Source: Kofleriaceae bacterium (lineage in GTDB: Bacteria > Myxococcota_A > Polyangia > Haliangiales > Haliangiaceae). Taken from it: a DNA stretch of 64,000 nt. The stretch covers positions 1 through 64,000 of the forward strand of contig JAGPCY010000011.1 of NCBI GenBank assembly GCA_018057825.1, written 5' to 3'. The notes below the pieces were generated by a model. It was given only the letters and a program-made list of their open reading frames with translations, did no database searches and was not told the DNA's origin. The translations under genes and the position numbers were made by a program. This document shows, piece after piece, positions 34,563 to 43,562 of the stretch (position 1 is its first letter; each line of letters opens with the position of its first letter).

Positions 34563-35801
34563 ATGCCTACGATCGATTCGTGGGCGCGTCGGCTCGCCGT
34601 GGTCGCCACGTTGGCGATCCCGGCGGGTGCGCGCGCCGATGCCCCGCCGTCGCCCGTCGCGGCGGGGGCACCGTCACCCCTCGCCTTCACCGAGGCCGCG
34701 TTCGTCGCGGCCGCGGTCGCCCGCGCCCCCGAAGCCACCGCCGCCCAGGCCAGTCGCGCCGCCGCGGTCGCGGCGATCGACGTCGCTCGGCGTCGCCCAG
34801 AGCCGCGCTTGGCCTGGGAGCACGACGACCTCCTGACCGACGGTCGGCTCGATCGCGTGACCGTCGAGGTCCCGGTCGACCTGTCGCCGCGCCGCGCCGC
34901 CCTGGTTCGCGCGGCCGCCCATGAGGTCGCGGCCCAGGACGCCGAGGCCGCGCGGGCCGAGCGCCGGGTCGCCCTGGCGGCCGCCGAGGCCTACCTGACC
35001 GCGGCGGCGGCCCGCCAGCGCCGGCTCGCGCTGGAGGCCGCGCGGGCTCCGGTCGCCGACCTGGCGGCCCAGATCGCGGCCCAGGCCGCCGCCGGCGCGG
35101 CGTCCGGGTACGACGCCGATCGGGTCGCGCTCGAGCTGGCGGTGGTCGACGCCGACCTCGCGCAGGCGCAGGGCGACGAGGTCGTCGCCGAGGTCGCCCT
35201 GGGGGCGTGGGTCGGGGCCGCGCGGGCGACCGCGAGCGACCCGCTCACGTTGCCGGCCGCCCCGCCGCCGGTGGCGATCGCCGCTGACCTCGAGGCCGCG
35301 CCCGCCGCGCGCGCGGCCGCCCGCCGCGCCCTGGCCGACGGCGAGCGCCGTCCGTGGGCCCGCCTCGAGCTGATCGCTGGCGCGCTCTACGAGCGCAGCG
35401 CCGACGCGCGCGCCGCCGGCTTCACCGTCGGAGTGTCGGCGCCGCTACCGATCTTCGGCGCCGGCCGCGCGGCCGCCGCCCAGGCGCGGGCCGCCGCGGT
35501 CGCCGAGGAGGCCGGGGGCCGCGTCCTCCGGGCCACGGCCGAGCGCGCCGCGCACCGGGCCCACGCCGCCACGGTCGCCGCGATCGACGCCGCCCTCGCG
35601 CATCGCGCCGGACCCGCCGCGCTGGCCGGCCGCCTGGTCGCCAGCGTCGAGGTCGCCTACCGCGAAGGCGATCGCGGCCTCCTCGAGCTGCTCGACGCGC
35701 TGCGCGCGACGCGGTCGGCCGCGGTGCGCGACCTCGAGCTGATCCACGCGGCGCGCGCCGCCCACCTCACCCTCATCGCCGCCCAGGCAGGCCTGCCATG
35801 A
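34563..35801 (+). CDS. TolC-family outer-membrane factor of a metal RND efflux system
   Basis: 412 aa with a signal peptide (AVVATLAIPAGARA). It has two Ala-rich coiled-coil halves typical of CzcC/CusC: FTEAAFVAAAVARAPEATAAQASRAAAVAAIDVARRRPEPRLAWEHDD and, later, FTVGVSAPLPIFGAGRAAAAQARAAAVAEEAG and VEVAYREGDRGLLELLDALRA. Forms the outer-membrane channel. Preceded by a strong ribosome site (GGAGGA four bases from ATG). Confidence 0.88.
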   Translation: MPTIDSWARRLAVVATLAIPAGARADAPPSPVAAGAPSPLAFTEAAFVAAAVARAPEATAAQASRAAAVAAIDVARRRPEPRLAWEHDDLLTDGRLDRVTVEVPVDLSPRRAALVRAAAHEVAAQDAEAARAERRVALAAAEAYLTAAAARQRRLALEAARAPVADLAAQIAAQAAAGAASGYDADRVALELAVVDADLAQAQGDEVVAEVALGAWVGAARATASDPLTLPAAPPPVAIAADLEAAPAARAAARRALADGERRPWARLELIAGALYERSADARAAGFTVGVSAPLPIFGAGRAAAAQARAAAVAEEAGGRVLRATAERAAHRAHAATVAAIDAALAHRAGPAALAGRLVASVEVAYREGDRGLLELLDALRATRSAAVRDLELIHAARAAHLTLIAAQAGLP

Positions 35802-37333
35802 TCCGATCCGCAACGCTCACCCTGACCGCGGTCGCGCTCGTCGCGGCCTGCGGCCACCACCACGACCACGGCGAGGGTCACGACCACGGTGACGGCGAGA
35901 CGCCGTCGACCTCGTTCACCCGCTGGACCGCCACCCACGAGATCTTCGCCGAGCACGACGTCCTGGTGGTCGGCGCCGCCGCGGGCTCGGCCATCCACGT
36001 CACGCTCCTCGACGGCCACCGCGCGGCCGAGGCCGGGGCCTTGACCTTCGAGCTCCGGCAGAAGGACGGCACGCTCGTCACCGGCCGCGCCGAGGCGCCG
36101 GCCCGCGCCGGCATCTACCAGCCGACCTTGACCCCGACCGTCGCCGGTCCGTGCACGTTGACCGTCCGCTACGCCGGGCCGCCCGCCACCGAGGCGGCGA
36201 CCGAGGACTGCCAGGTCTACCCGACCGCCCAGGCCATCCCGGCCGAGGAGGAGGAGCCGGCCGGCCGCATCGCGTACCTGAAGGAACAGGCCTGGGGCAC
36301 CGGGTTCGCGACCGCGCTGGTGGCCGCGCGTCCGATCGTTCGGACCCTGCGCGCGACCGGCGAGCTGCGGCCGGTCACGGGTCGCCAGGCCCAGCTCGCG
36401 GCGCCGGTCGCCGGGCGGATCGAGCTGGCCCCCGGCCTGGCGCTCGGCGCCGTCGTCGAGCGCGGCCAGCTCCTGGCCGAGCTCATCCCGACCGTCGACG
36501 CCGGCGCCAATCGCGCGGTGCTCGCCGCCGACTCTCAGGGCGCCGCCGCCGAGCTGGCCGCCGCCACCGCGCAGCTCGGGCGGGCCGAGCGACTGTGGGC
36601 CGCGCGCGCCATCCCCGAGCGTCAGCTCGACGACGCCCGCACCCAGGTGGCCCTGGCCCGGGCCAAGGTCGCCGCGGTCCGCGGTCGCCTGGCCCAGTAC
36701 GACGCCAGCGCCGGTGGGCGCGGCGCCGCCGGGCGGATCGCGCTGCGCGCGCCGCGGGCTGGCCGCATCGCCGACCTCGCCGCCATCTCCGGCGCCGCGG
36801 TCGACGCCGGCGCGCCGCTGGTCACGATCGTCGACGGCGAGCGCCTGTGGCTCCACGCCGACGTCTACGAGCCCGACGTCGCCGCCGCCGCCGCCGCGAC
36901 CGGCGCCAGCTTCACCGTCGACGGCGTCGCCGCGCCGATCGCGATCGCTCCCCCCGACGGCCGCTTGGTCAGCGTCGGCGCGGCGGTCGACGAGGCCACG
37001 CGCACGGTGCCGGTGGTGTTCGAGTTCGCCAACCCCGGCGGCCTGCGGGTCGGCAGCTTTGCCTCGGTCGAGCTGCACCTGGGCGTCGCGCGCGAGGTCC
37101 TGGCCGTCCCCGAGACCGCGCTCCTGCGCGACGCCGGGCGCTGGGTCGCCTACGTGCAGCTCGAGGGCGAGGCCTTCGAGCGCCGCCTGATCGAGCCCGG
37201 CGAGCGCGCCGGGGGCTGGGTCGAGATCGTCGGCGGTCTGGCCGCCGGCGATCGGGTGGTCACCGCGGGCGCGTATCAGGTCAAGCTGGCGGCCGCTGGC
37301 GGCGCCGTGCCGGGGCACGGCCATGCGCATTGA
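35798..37333 (+). CDS. Periplasmic adaptor (membrane fusion protein) of the metal RND system
   Basis: 511 aa. Lipoprotein signal VALVAAC (Cys18) followed by a His-rich stretch (GHHHDHGEGHDHGDG) likely to bind metal. Then an N-terminal accessory domain (~35-150). The barrel-sandwich and hairpin regions follow (RTLRATGELRPVTGRQAQLAAPVAGRIELAPG, LWAARAIPERQLDDARTQVALARAKVAAV, RAPRAGRIADLAAISGAAVDAGAPLVTIVD). A beta-barrel and C-terminal domain come last (VPETALLRDAGRWVAYVQLEGEAFERRLIEPGERAGGWVEIVGGLAAGDRVV). It starts by ATGA overlap with the TolC-like gene. Confidence 0.92.
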   Translation: MIRSATLTLTAVALVAACGHHHDHGEGHDHGDGETPSTSFTRWTATHEIFAEHDVLVVGAAAGSAIHVTLLDGHRAAEAGALTFELRQKDGTLVTGRAEAPARAGIYQPTLTPTVAGPCTLTVRYAGPPATEAATEDCQVYPTAQAIPAEEEEPAGRIAYLKEQAWGTGFATALVAARPIVRTLRATGELRPVTGRQAQLAAPVAGRIELAPGLALGAVVERGQLLAELIPTVDAGANRAVLAADSQGAAAELAAATAQLGRAERLWAARAIPERQLDDARTQVALARAKVAAVRGRLAQYDASAGGRGAAGRIALRAPRAGRIADLAAISGAAVDAGAPLVTIVDGERLWLHADVYEPDVAAAAAATGASFTVDGVAAPIAIAPPDGRLVSVGAAVDEATRTVPVVFEFANPGGLRVGSFASVELHLGVAREVLAVPETALLRDAGRWVAYVQLEGEAFERRLIEPGERAGGWVEIVGGLAAGDRVVTAGAYQVKLAAAGGAVPGHGHAH

Positions 37334-40300
37334 GTCGTCCGGCCGCGCCATGTCCGTGATCGACGGGGTCCTCGGGTGGTCGATCGCCCACCGCACCTTC
37401 GTCGTCGTGGTCGCCGTGGTGCTCACGATCTACGGCGTCTGGGTCGCGCGGCGCATGCCGGTCGACGTGTTCCCCGATCTGACCGCGCCGACCGTGACCG
37501 TGGTGACCGAGGCCCACAACATGGCGCCCGAGGAGGTCGAGGGCCTGGTGACCGCGCCGATCGAGGCCGCCCTGAACGGGCAGACCGGGGTGCGGCGCCT
37601 GCGCTCGCTGTCGGGCCTGGGGATCTCGATCGTGTGGGTCGAGTTCGAGTGGGACGTCGACATCCTGCGCGCGCGTCAGCTCGTGGGCGAGAAGCTCCAG
37701 CTCGCCGCCGCGTCGCTGCCGCCCGACGTCGCCGCGCCGCAGCTGGCGCCGGTGGCCTCGGTCATGGGCGAGATCCTGTTCGTCGGCCTGCGCAGCGATC
37801 GCCACCAGGGCTTCGAGATCCGCGACGCCGCCGAGTGGCAGGTCCGGCGCCGCTTGCTGGCGGTGTCGGGCGTGGCCCAGGTCGTGCCGATCGGCGGCGG
37901 CCAGAAGCAATACCAGGTGCTGGTCCGGCCCGAGCGCCTGGTCCATCACCGGGTGACGCTCGACGAGGTGGTCCACGCCCTGACCACGTCGAACCAGAAC
38001 ACCTCGGGTGGGTTCTTGATCCGCGGTCCGCAGCAGCACCTCATCCGCGGCCTCGGTCGCCTGGGTTCGCGCGATGACATCGCCCGCCTGGTCGTGAAGT
38101 CGGTCGCCGGCAAGCCGATCACGATCGGCCAGCTCGCCGACGTCGAGATCGGCCCCGGGCCGCAGCTCGGCGACGGCTCGGTCGATGGCCAGCGCGCGGT
38201 GGTGATGGCGATCGCCAAGCAACCCGGGGCCAACACCCTGACCCTGACCGCGGCCCTCGATCAGGAGCTCGACGCCATCGCCGCGACCCTGCCCGAGGGC
38301 ATGCACCTCGATCGCCACCTGTTTCGCCAGGCCGAGTTCATCGACGCCGCGGTCGACAACGTCGCGCTGGCGCTGCGCGACGGCGCGATCCTGGTGGTGA
38401 TCATCCTGCTCCTGTTCCTGCTCGATCTGCGCGCGACCCTGATCTCGGCCGTGGCCTTGCCGGTGTCGCTGGTGGTCGCGGTGGTGGTCCTCGATCGCCT
38501 GGGCAAGAACCTCGACACCATGACCCTGGGCGGCCTGACCATCGCGATCGGCGCCCTGGTCGACGACGCCATCATCGACGTCGAGAACGTGGTGCGCCGC
38601 GTCCGCCTCGAGGCCCTCCGGCCGCCCGAGGCGCGCCGGCCGCTGGCGCTGGTGGTCTACGAGGCCTCGCGCGAGGTCCGCGGCTCGATCGTGTTCGCGA
38701 CCGCGATCGTCATGCTGGTGTTCGTGCCGGTGTTCTTCCTGACCGGCGTCGAGGGCCGCTTGCTCGAGCCGCTGGGCTTCGCCTACCTGGTCGCGATCTT
38801 CGCGTCGCTGGTGGTGTCCCTGACCCTGACCCCGGCCCTGTGCGTCCTGACCATGGGCCGCGGGCTGGCCGCGGTCCACCGCGAGGCGGTGGTGTCGCGG
38901 GTGCTGGGCGCCGGCTATCGGCGGGCCCTGGGCTTCACCCTGCGCCACGGCCGAGTGGTGGTCGCGGTCGCGGTGCTCCTGGCCGTCGGCGCCGGCGCCC
39001 TCGCGACGCGCCTGGGGCGATCGTTTCTGCCCGAGTTCAACGAGGGCGCGCTGACCATCAACCTGGTGACCCTGCCCGGCACCTCGCTGGCCGAGTCCGA
39101 CGCGATCGGCCAGCGCGCCGAGCGCGCGCTCCTGGCCATCCCCGAGGTCGCGTCGACCGCGCGCCGCACCGGGCGCGCCGAGCTCGACGAGCACGCCCAG
39201 GACGTCAACGCCAGCGAGCTCGAGGTCCGGTTGCGGCCGGGCCGGCCGCGGGCCGCGGTCCTGGCCGACGTCCGCGCCGCGATGGCCCGGCTGCCCGGGG
39301 TCACCGCCACGATCGGACAGCCGATCTCGCACCGCATCGATCACATGCTGTCGGGCACCCGCGCCGCGATCGCGGTCAAGCTGTTCGGCGATGACCTCTA
39401 CACGCTGCGGGTCTACGCCGAGCGCCTGCGTCGGGTGATCGCCACGGTCCCGGGCGCCGTCGACGTCGCCATCGAACAGCCGGTCGATCTGCCGCAGGTG
39501 GTGGTCGACTTCGAGGCCGAGCGCGCGGCCCGCGCCGGGGCCCACCGCGGCGAGCTGGCCGAGGCCATGGAGCGCGCGCTGTCGGGGGTCGCGGTGGCGA
39601 CCGTGATCGAGGGCACCCGCGCCTATCCGGTGGTGGTGCGCTATCGCCCCGATCAGCGCACGACCGAGGCCGAGCTGGCGCGCACGCCGATCGATGTCCC
39701 CGGCCATGGCCTCCTGCCCCTCGGCATGCTGGCCCGGATCTACGAGGACGTCGGTCCCAACACGATCAGCCGCGAGTCCGGGCAGCGCAAGATGGTGGTC
39801 ATGGCCAACGTGGCCGGCCGCGACCTCGGCGCCGTGGTGTCCGACATCCGGACACGGATCGCGCGCGAGGTCGACCTGCCCGACGACTACTACGTGGTCT
39901 ACGGCGGCCAGTTCGAGAGCCAGGAGCGGGCCAGCCGCGCGCTCCAGCTCCTGGGCGCCGTGGTCGTGATCGCGATCTTCATCATCCTGCAGGCCGCGTT
40001 CGGCGCGGCCCGGCGCGCGCTCCTGGTCATGATCAACCTGCCGCTGGCGCTGATCGGTGGCCTGGTCGCCGCCTACCTGGGCGACGCCATCCTGTCGGTC
40101 GGCTCGCTGATCGGCTTCATCACGCTGTTCGGCATCGCCACCCGCAACGGCATCATGCTGGTCTCGCACTTCGAGCACCTGCGCCAGGTCGAGGGCGTCG
40201 ACCTCGAGGAGGCCGTCACCCGCGGCGCCCGCGAGCGCCTGAGCCCGATCCTCATGACCGCGCTGTCGGCGGGCCTGGCGCTCATCCCGCTGGTGCTGGC

Positions 40301-40463
40301 GGCCGGCGAGCCGGGCAACGAGATCCAGGCGCCGATGGCCCAGGTCATCCTCGGCGGCCTCATCAGCTCGACCGCGCTCAACCTGTTCCTGGTGCCGCTC
40401 GGCTACCGCTGGCTCGAGGGGCGGCGCGGCGCGGCGGCGCCAGCGATCACCGCGCCGCGGTGA
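37323..40463 (+). CDS. Heavy-metal RND efflux pump (CzcA/CusA family)
   Basis: 1046 aa from the ATG at 37323, which overlaps the adaptor stop by 11 bp. MSVIDGVLGWSIAHRT at 37350 is an alternative start closer to the family N terminus. Proton-driven inner-membrane pump with twelve membrane helices and two large periplasmic loops. Signature regions: MPVDVFPDLTAPTVTVVTEAHNMAPEEVEGLVTAPIEAALNG, GALVDDAIIDVENVVRRVR, FNEGALTINLVTLPGTSLAESD, and GIATRNGIMLVSHFEHLR. The CusA Met relay is not obvious, so the ion cannot be named (Zn, Co, Ni, Cd or Cu/Ag). Confidence 0.95.
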   Translation: MRIESSGRAMSVIDGVLGWSIAHRTFVVVVAVVLTIYGVWVARRMPVDVFPDLTAPTVTVVTEAHNMAPEEVEGLVTAPIEAALNGQTGVRRLRSLSGLGISIVWVEFEWDVDILRARQLVGEKLQLAAASLPPDVAAPQLAPVASVMGEILFVGLRSDRHQGFEIRDAAEWQVRRRLLAVSGVAQVVPIGGGQKQYQVLVRPERLVHHRVTLDEVVHALTTSNQNTSGGFLIRGPQQHLIRGLGRLGSRDDIARLVVKSVAGKPITIGQLADVEIGPGPQLGDGSVDGQRAVVMAIAKQPGANTLTLTAALDQELDAIAATLPEGMHLDRHLFRQAEFIDAAVDNVALALRDGAILVVIILLLFLLDLRATLISAVALPVSLVVAVVVLDRLGKNLDTMTLGGLTIAIGALVDDAIIDVENVVRRVRLEALRPPEARRPLALVVYEASREVRGSIVFATAIVMLVFVPVFFLTGVEGRLLEPLGFAYLVAIFASLVVSLTLTPALCVLTMGRGLAAVHREAVVSRVLGAGYRRALGFTLRHGRVVVAVAVLLAVGAGALATRLGRSFLPEFNEGALTINLVTLPGTSLAESDAIGQRAERALLAIPEVASTARRTGRAELDEHAQDVNASELEVRLRPGRPRAAVLADVRAAMARLPGVTATIGQPISHRIDHMLSGTRAAIAVKLFGDDLYTLRVYAERLRRVIATVPGAVDVAIEQPVDLPQVVVDFEAERAARAGAHRGELAEAMERALSGVAVATVIEGTRAYPVVVRYRPDQRTTEAELARTPIDVPGHGLLPLGMLARIYEDVGPNTISRESGQRKMVVMANVAGRDLGAVVSDIRTRIAREVDLPDDYYVVYGGQFESQERASRALQLLGAVVVIAIFIILQAAFGAARRALLVMINLPLALIGGLVAAYLGDAILSVGSLIGFITLFGIATRNGIMLVSHFEHLRQVEGVDLEEAVTRGARERLSPILMTALSAGLALIPLVLAAGEPGNEIQAPMAQVILGGLISSTALNLFLVPLGYRWLEGRRGAAAPAITAPR

Positions 40464-40533
40464 GTCGTTCGGCCGTCGCAGGCGTCGCACGCTTGCCGCA
40501 CCTGCCGCACGACGATTCCGCCGACGAATCCGA

Positions 40534-40561
40534 TCGACAGCGACGGGCGCGCTGCTAGGTT
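40534..40561 (+). promoter_or_regulatory. Promoter of the M16 peptidase gene
   Basis: TCGACA (40534-40539), 16-bp spacer, TAGGTT (40556-40561). The leader would be about 17 nt and carries a GGAGG ribosome site, so this is not a leaderless gene. Confidence 0.5.
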
Positions 40562-40584
40562 CGCCTCCGCACACTGGAGGAACC

Positions 40585-43404
40585 ATGCGATCCGTTTTGC
40601 CCCGCGCGCTCGCGCTCGTCGCCCTGGTCGCGGCCGCCACCCCGGCGGTCGCCGGGCCGCCGCCCAAGGTCGAGATCCCGTACCAGGAGTTCACCCTGCC
40701 CAACGGGCTGCGGGTGATCGTCCACACCGATCGCAAGGCGCCGATCGTCGCGGTCAACGTCTGGTACCACGTCGGCTCGAAGAACGAGCCCAAGGGCCGC
40801 AGCGGCTTCGCCCACCTGTTCGAGCACCTGATGTTCCAGGGCTCCGAGAACCACAAGGGCGAGTTCTTCGAGCCCTTCGAGCTGGTCGGCGCCACCGATC
40901 AGAACGGCACCACCAACGGCGACCGCACCAACTACTTCCAGAACGTCCCGACCACCGCGCTCGACATGGCGCTGTGGATGGAGTCGGACCGGATGGGCCA
41001 CCTCCTGGGCGCCGTCGATCAGAAGGTGCTCGACGAGCAGCGCGGCGTGGTCCAGAACGAGAAGCGCCAGGGCGAGAACCAGCCCTACGGCCAGGTCTTC
41101 GAGCTCTTGTTCGCGGCGATCTACCCCGAGGGCCACCCGTACCACCACACCACGATCGGGTCGATGAACGACCTGAACGCGGCCAAGCTCGAGGACGTCC
41201 ACAACTGGTTCAAGAGCTGGTACGGCCCCAACAACGCCGTCCTGGTCCTGGCCGGGGACATCGATCTCGAGACCGCCAAGGCCAAGGTCACGCGCTTCTT
41301 CGGCGACATCCCGCCGTCGGCGAGCGTGCCGAAGATGAAGCCGCAGGTCGCGCCGCGCAAGGCGCCGACCCGGGCCACCCTCGAGGACAAGGTCCCGCAG
41401 CCGCGCATCTACAAGGTGTGGAACATCCCGCAGTACGACAGCGCCGACGCCGATCGGCTGCAGATCCTGGCCTACGTCCTGGGCGGCGCCCGGTCGTCGC
41501 GCCTCGATCGCCGGCTGCTCCACACCGACAAGCTGGTCGACAACGTCGCGGCCTTCGCGTGGGCCCAGGAGCTGGGCGGCATGTTCCTCATCCAGGCCGA
41601 CGTCAAGACCGGCGTCGATCCGGCGGTGGTCGAGAAGGCGATCGACGAGGAGCTCCAGCTCCTCCTGACCAAGGGCCCGACGCCGGCCGAGCTGGCCCAG
41701 GCCAAGACCCTGACCGCCGCCGAGTTCATCCGCGGCGTCGAGCGGATCGGCGGCTTCGGCGGCAAGGCCGATACCCTGGCCGAGTGCGCCGTCTACACCG
41801 GCAAGCCCGACTGCTACAAGAAGTCGCTCAAGAACATGTCGACGGTCACCGCCGCGCAGCTGAAGGCGGTCGGCAAGAAGTGGCTGGGCAAGGGCGTCCA
41901 CACGATGCTCGTCAAGCCCGGTCAGCGCACGCCGCTGGTCGAGCCGCCCGCGGTGACCGATCTGCCGCCGACGGTGGTCGCCAAGCCGAACCCCAAGCTG
42001 AAGGCGGTCGCGTCCGATGTCGATCGGACCAAGGGCGTGCCCAAGACCGACAAGTTCCCCGACCTGACCTTCCCGGCGATCGAGCGCGCGACCCTGCCCA
42101 ACGGCCTGAAGGTCGTCCTGGCCCAGCGGCGCGAGCTGCCGATCGTGCAGCTCAGCCTCGACGTCCGCGGCGCCGGCATCTCGTCGGACCCGGCCGACCG
42201 TCCCGGCCTGGCGTCGTTCGCGATGGGCATGCTCGACGAGGGCGCCGGCGCGCTCGGCGCCCTGGCGCTGGGCGACAAGGTCGACTCGCTGGGCGCGCGG
42301 CTGTCGACCTCGGCCGGCCTCGATCAGGCGACCCTGTACCTGTCGAGCCTGACCACCAACCTCGAGCCGTCGCTGGCCGTCCTGGCCGACGTGCTCTTGC
42401 GCCCGACCTTCGACGCCGCCGAGCTCGAGCGCGTGCGCGCGACCTGGCTGGCCGGCCTGGCCCAGGAGAAGTCGCGGCCGCAGTCGGTGGCCCGCCGCGC
42501 CCTGACCCCGCTGCTCTACGGCAAGGGCCACCCCTACGCCGCGCCGCCCAGCGGCACCGGCACCGAGGCCTCGATCAAGGCGCTGACCCGCGATGAGCTG
42601 ACCGCCTGGGTCAAGGCCAAGCTCACCCCCGATCGCACCACGGTGATCGCGGTCGGTGACATCACGATGGCCGAGCTGCAGGCCAAGCTGACCGCGGCCT
42701 TCGGCGAGTGGAAGCCGTCGGGGGCGATGGCCGGCGCCAACCTGCCGACCGTCAAGCTGCCGACCAAGCCGCGGGTGTTCCTGATCGATCAGCCGGGCGC
42801 GGTCCAGGCCACGATCCTGGCCGCGCAGCTCGTGCCGGGCTCGACGGACGCCGGCGCGATCGATCTCGAGATCGCCAACGCGGTCCTGGGCGGCGAGTTC
42901 AGCTCGCGCCTCAACATGAACCTGCGCGAGGACAAGCACTGGGCCTACGGCTCGTACTCGGGCATGTCGGGCGCCCTCGGCCAGCGGGTGTGGGCGGCCT
43001 CGGCCGCGGTCCAGCTCGACAAGACCGTCGACTCGATCAAGGAGCTCGAGCGCGAGATCCGCGAGTACGCGACGGGCAAGGCCCCGGCCAAGCCCGACGA
43101 GGTCGCGAAGATCCAGGCCTCGGAGATCCGCGGCCTGCCGGGCAGCTACGAGACCGCCCAGGCGGTCCTCGGCACGCTGTCGGGGCTGGTGCTGTACGGC
43201 CGCCCCGACGACTACGTGAAGCAGCGCGCGGCCAAGATCAGCACGCTGACCCCGGCGGCGGTCGCGGCCGCGGCCAAGACCATCAACCCCGGGGCCCTGA
43301 CCTGGATCGTGGTCGGCGATCTGTCGAAGATCGAGAGCGGCGTCCGCGCCCTCAAGCTGGGCGAGGTCAAGGTGGTCGACGCCGACGGCGCGATCGTCCG
43401 CTGA
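40585..43404 (+). CDS. M16 zinc peptidase, two fused halves, exported
   Basis: 939 aa with signal peptide ALALVALVAAATPAVA. The N-terminal half has the inverted zinc motif HLFEH (His77, Glu80, His81) and a downstream Glu in the region QRGVVQNEKRQGENQPYG. The C-terminal half repeats the fold (FPAIERATLPNGLKVVLAQRRELPIVQLSLDVRG) but lacks the HxxEH site (GLASFAMGMLDEG). This is the usual active/inactive pairing of pitrilysin-type peptidases. Acts in the periplasm on short peptides. GGAGG four bases from the ATG. Confidence 0.95.
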   Translation: MRSVLPRALALVALVAAATPAVAGPPPKVEIPYQEFTLPNGLRVIVHTDRKAPIVAVNVWYHVGSKNEPKGRSGFAHLFEHLMFQGSENHKGEFFEPFELVGATDQNGTTNGDRTNYFQNVPTTALDMALWMESDRMGHLLGAVDQKVLDEQRGVVQNEKRQGENQPYGQVFELLFAAIYPEGHPYHHTTIGSMNDLNAAKLEDVHNWFKSWYGPNNAVLVLAGDIDLETAKAKVTRFFGDIPPSASVPKMKPQVAPRKAPTRATLEDKVPQPRIYKVWNIPQYDSADADRLQILAYVLGGARSSRLDRRLLHTDKLVDNVAAFAWAQELGGMFLIQADVKTGVDPAVVEKAIDEELQLLLTKGPTPAELAQAKTLTAAEFIRGVERIGGFGGKADTLAECAVYTGKPDCYKKSLKNMSTVTAAQLKAVGKKWLGKGVHTMLVKPGQRTPLVEPPAVTDLPPTVVAKPNPKLKAVASDVDRTKGVPKTDKFPDLTFPAIERATLPNGLKVVLAQRRELPIVQLSLDVRGAGISSDPADRPGLASFAMGMLDEGAGALGALALGDKVDSLGARLSTSAGLDQATLYLSSLTTNLEPSLAVLADVLLRPTFDAAELERVRATWLAGLAQEKSRPQSVARRALTPLLYGKGHPYAAPPSGTGTEASIKALTRDELTAWVKAKLTPDRTTVIAVGDITMAELQAKLTAAFGEWKPSGAMAGANLPTVKLPTKPRVFLIDQPGAVQATILAAQLVPGSTDAGAIDLEIANAVLGGEFSSRLNMNLREDKHWAYGSYSGMSGALGQRVWAASAAVQLDKTVDSIKELEREIREYATGKAPAKPDEVAKIQASEIRGLPGSYETAQAVLGTLSGLVLYGRPDDYVKQRAAKISTLTPAAVAAAAKTINPGALTWIVVGDLSKIESGVRALKLGEVKVVDADGAIVR

Positions 43405-43412
43405 GCGCGATG

Positions 43413-43428
43413 CGCGCCCCCGGGCGCG
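43413..43428 (+). terminator. Weak hairpin after the M16 peptidase
   Basis: CGCGCC/GGCGCG stem with loop CCCG, 8 bp after the stop; no U run. Confidence 0.25.
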
Positions 43429-43527
43429 ATGGGTGACAGTGGCGTGACGGAGGCGACACGGCCTGCGACCGTGCGCCGCGCCCGGCCTCGGGGGCTTTCC
43501 GAGGCGGCGCGACGTCGACGATCGGGC

Positions 43528-43556
43528 TTGGACGTGGGCGGCATCCCGGGTACAAC
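43528..43556 (+). promoter_or_regulatory. Promoter with leaderless geometry
   Basis: TTGGAC (43528-43533), 17-bp spacer, TACAAC (43551-43556), then six bases to the ATG at 43563. Confidence 0.55.
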
Positions 43557-43562
43557 CCGCGC

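Noticed and set aside
40464-40584. Terminator after the RND pump gene
   Set aside because: Only a 5-bp GATTC/GAATC inverted repeat with no U run was found; it lies within the next gene's promoter region.
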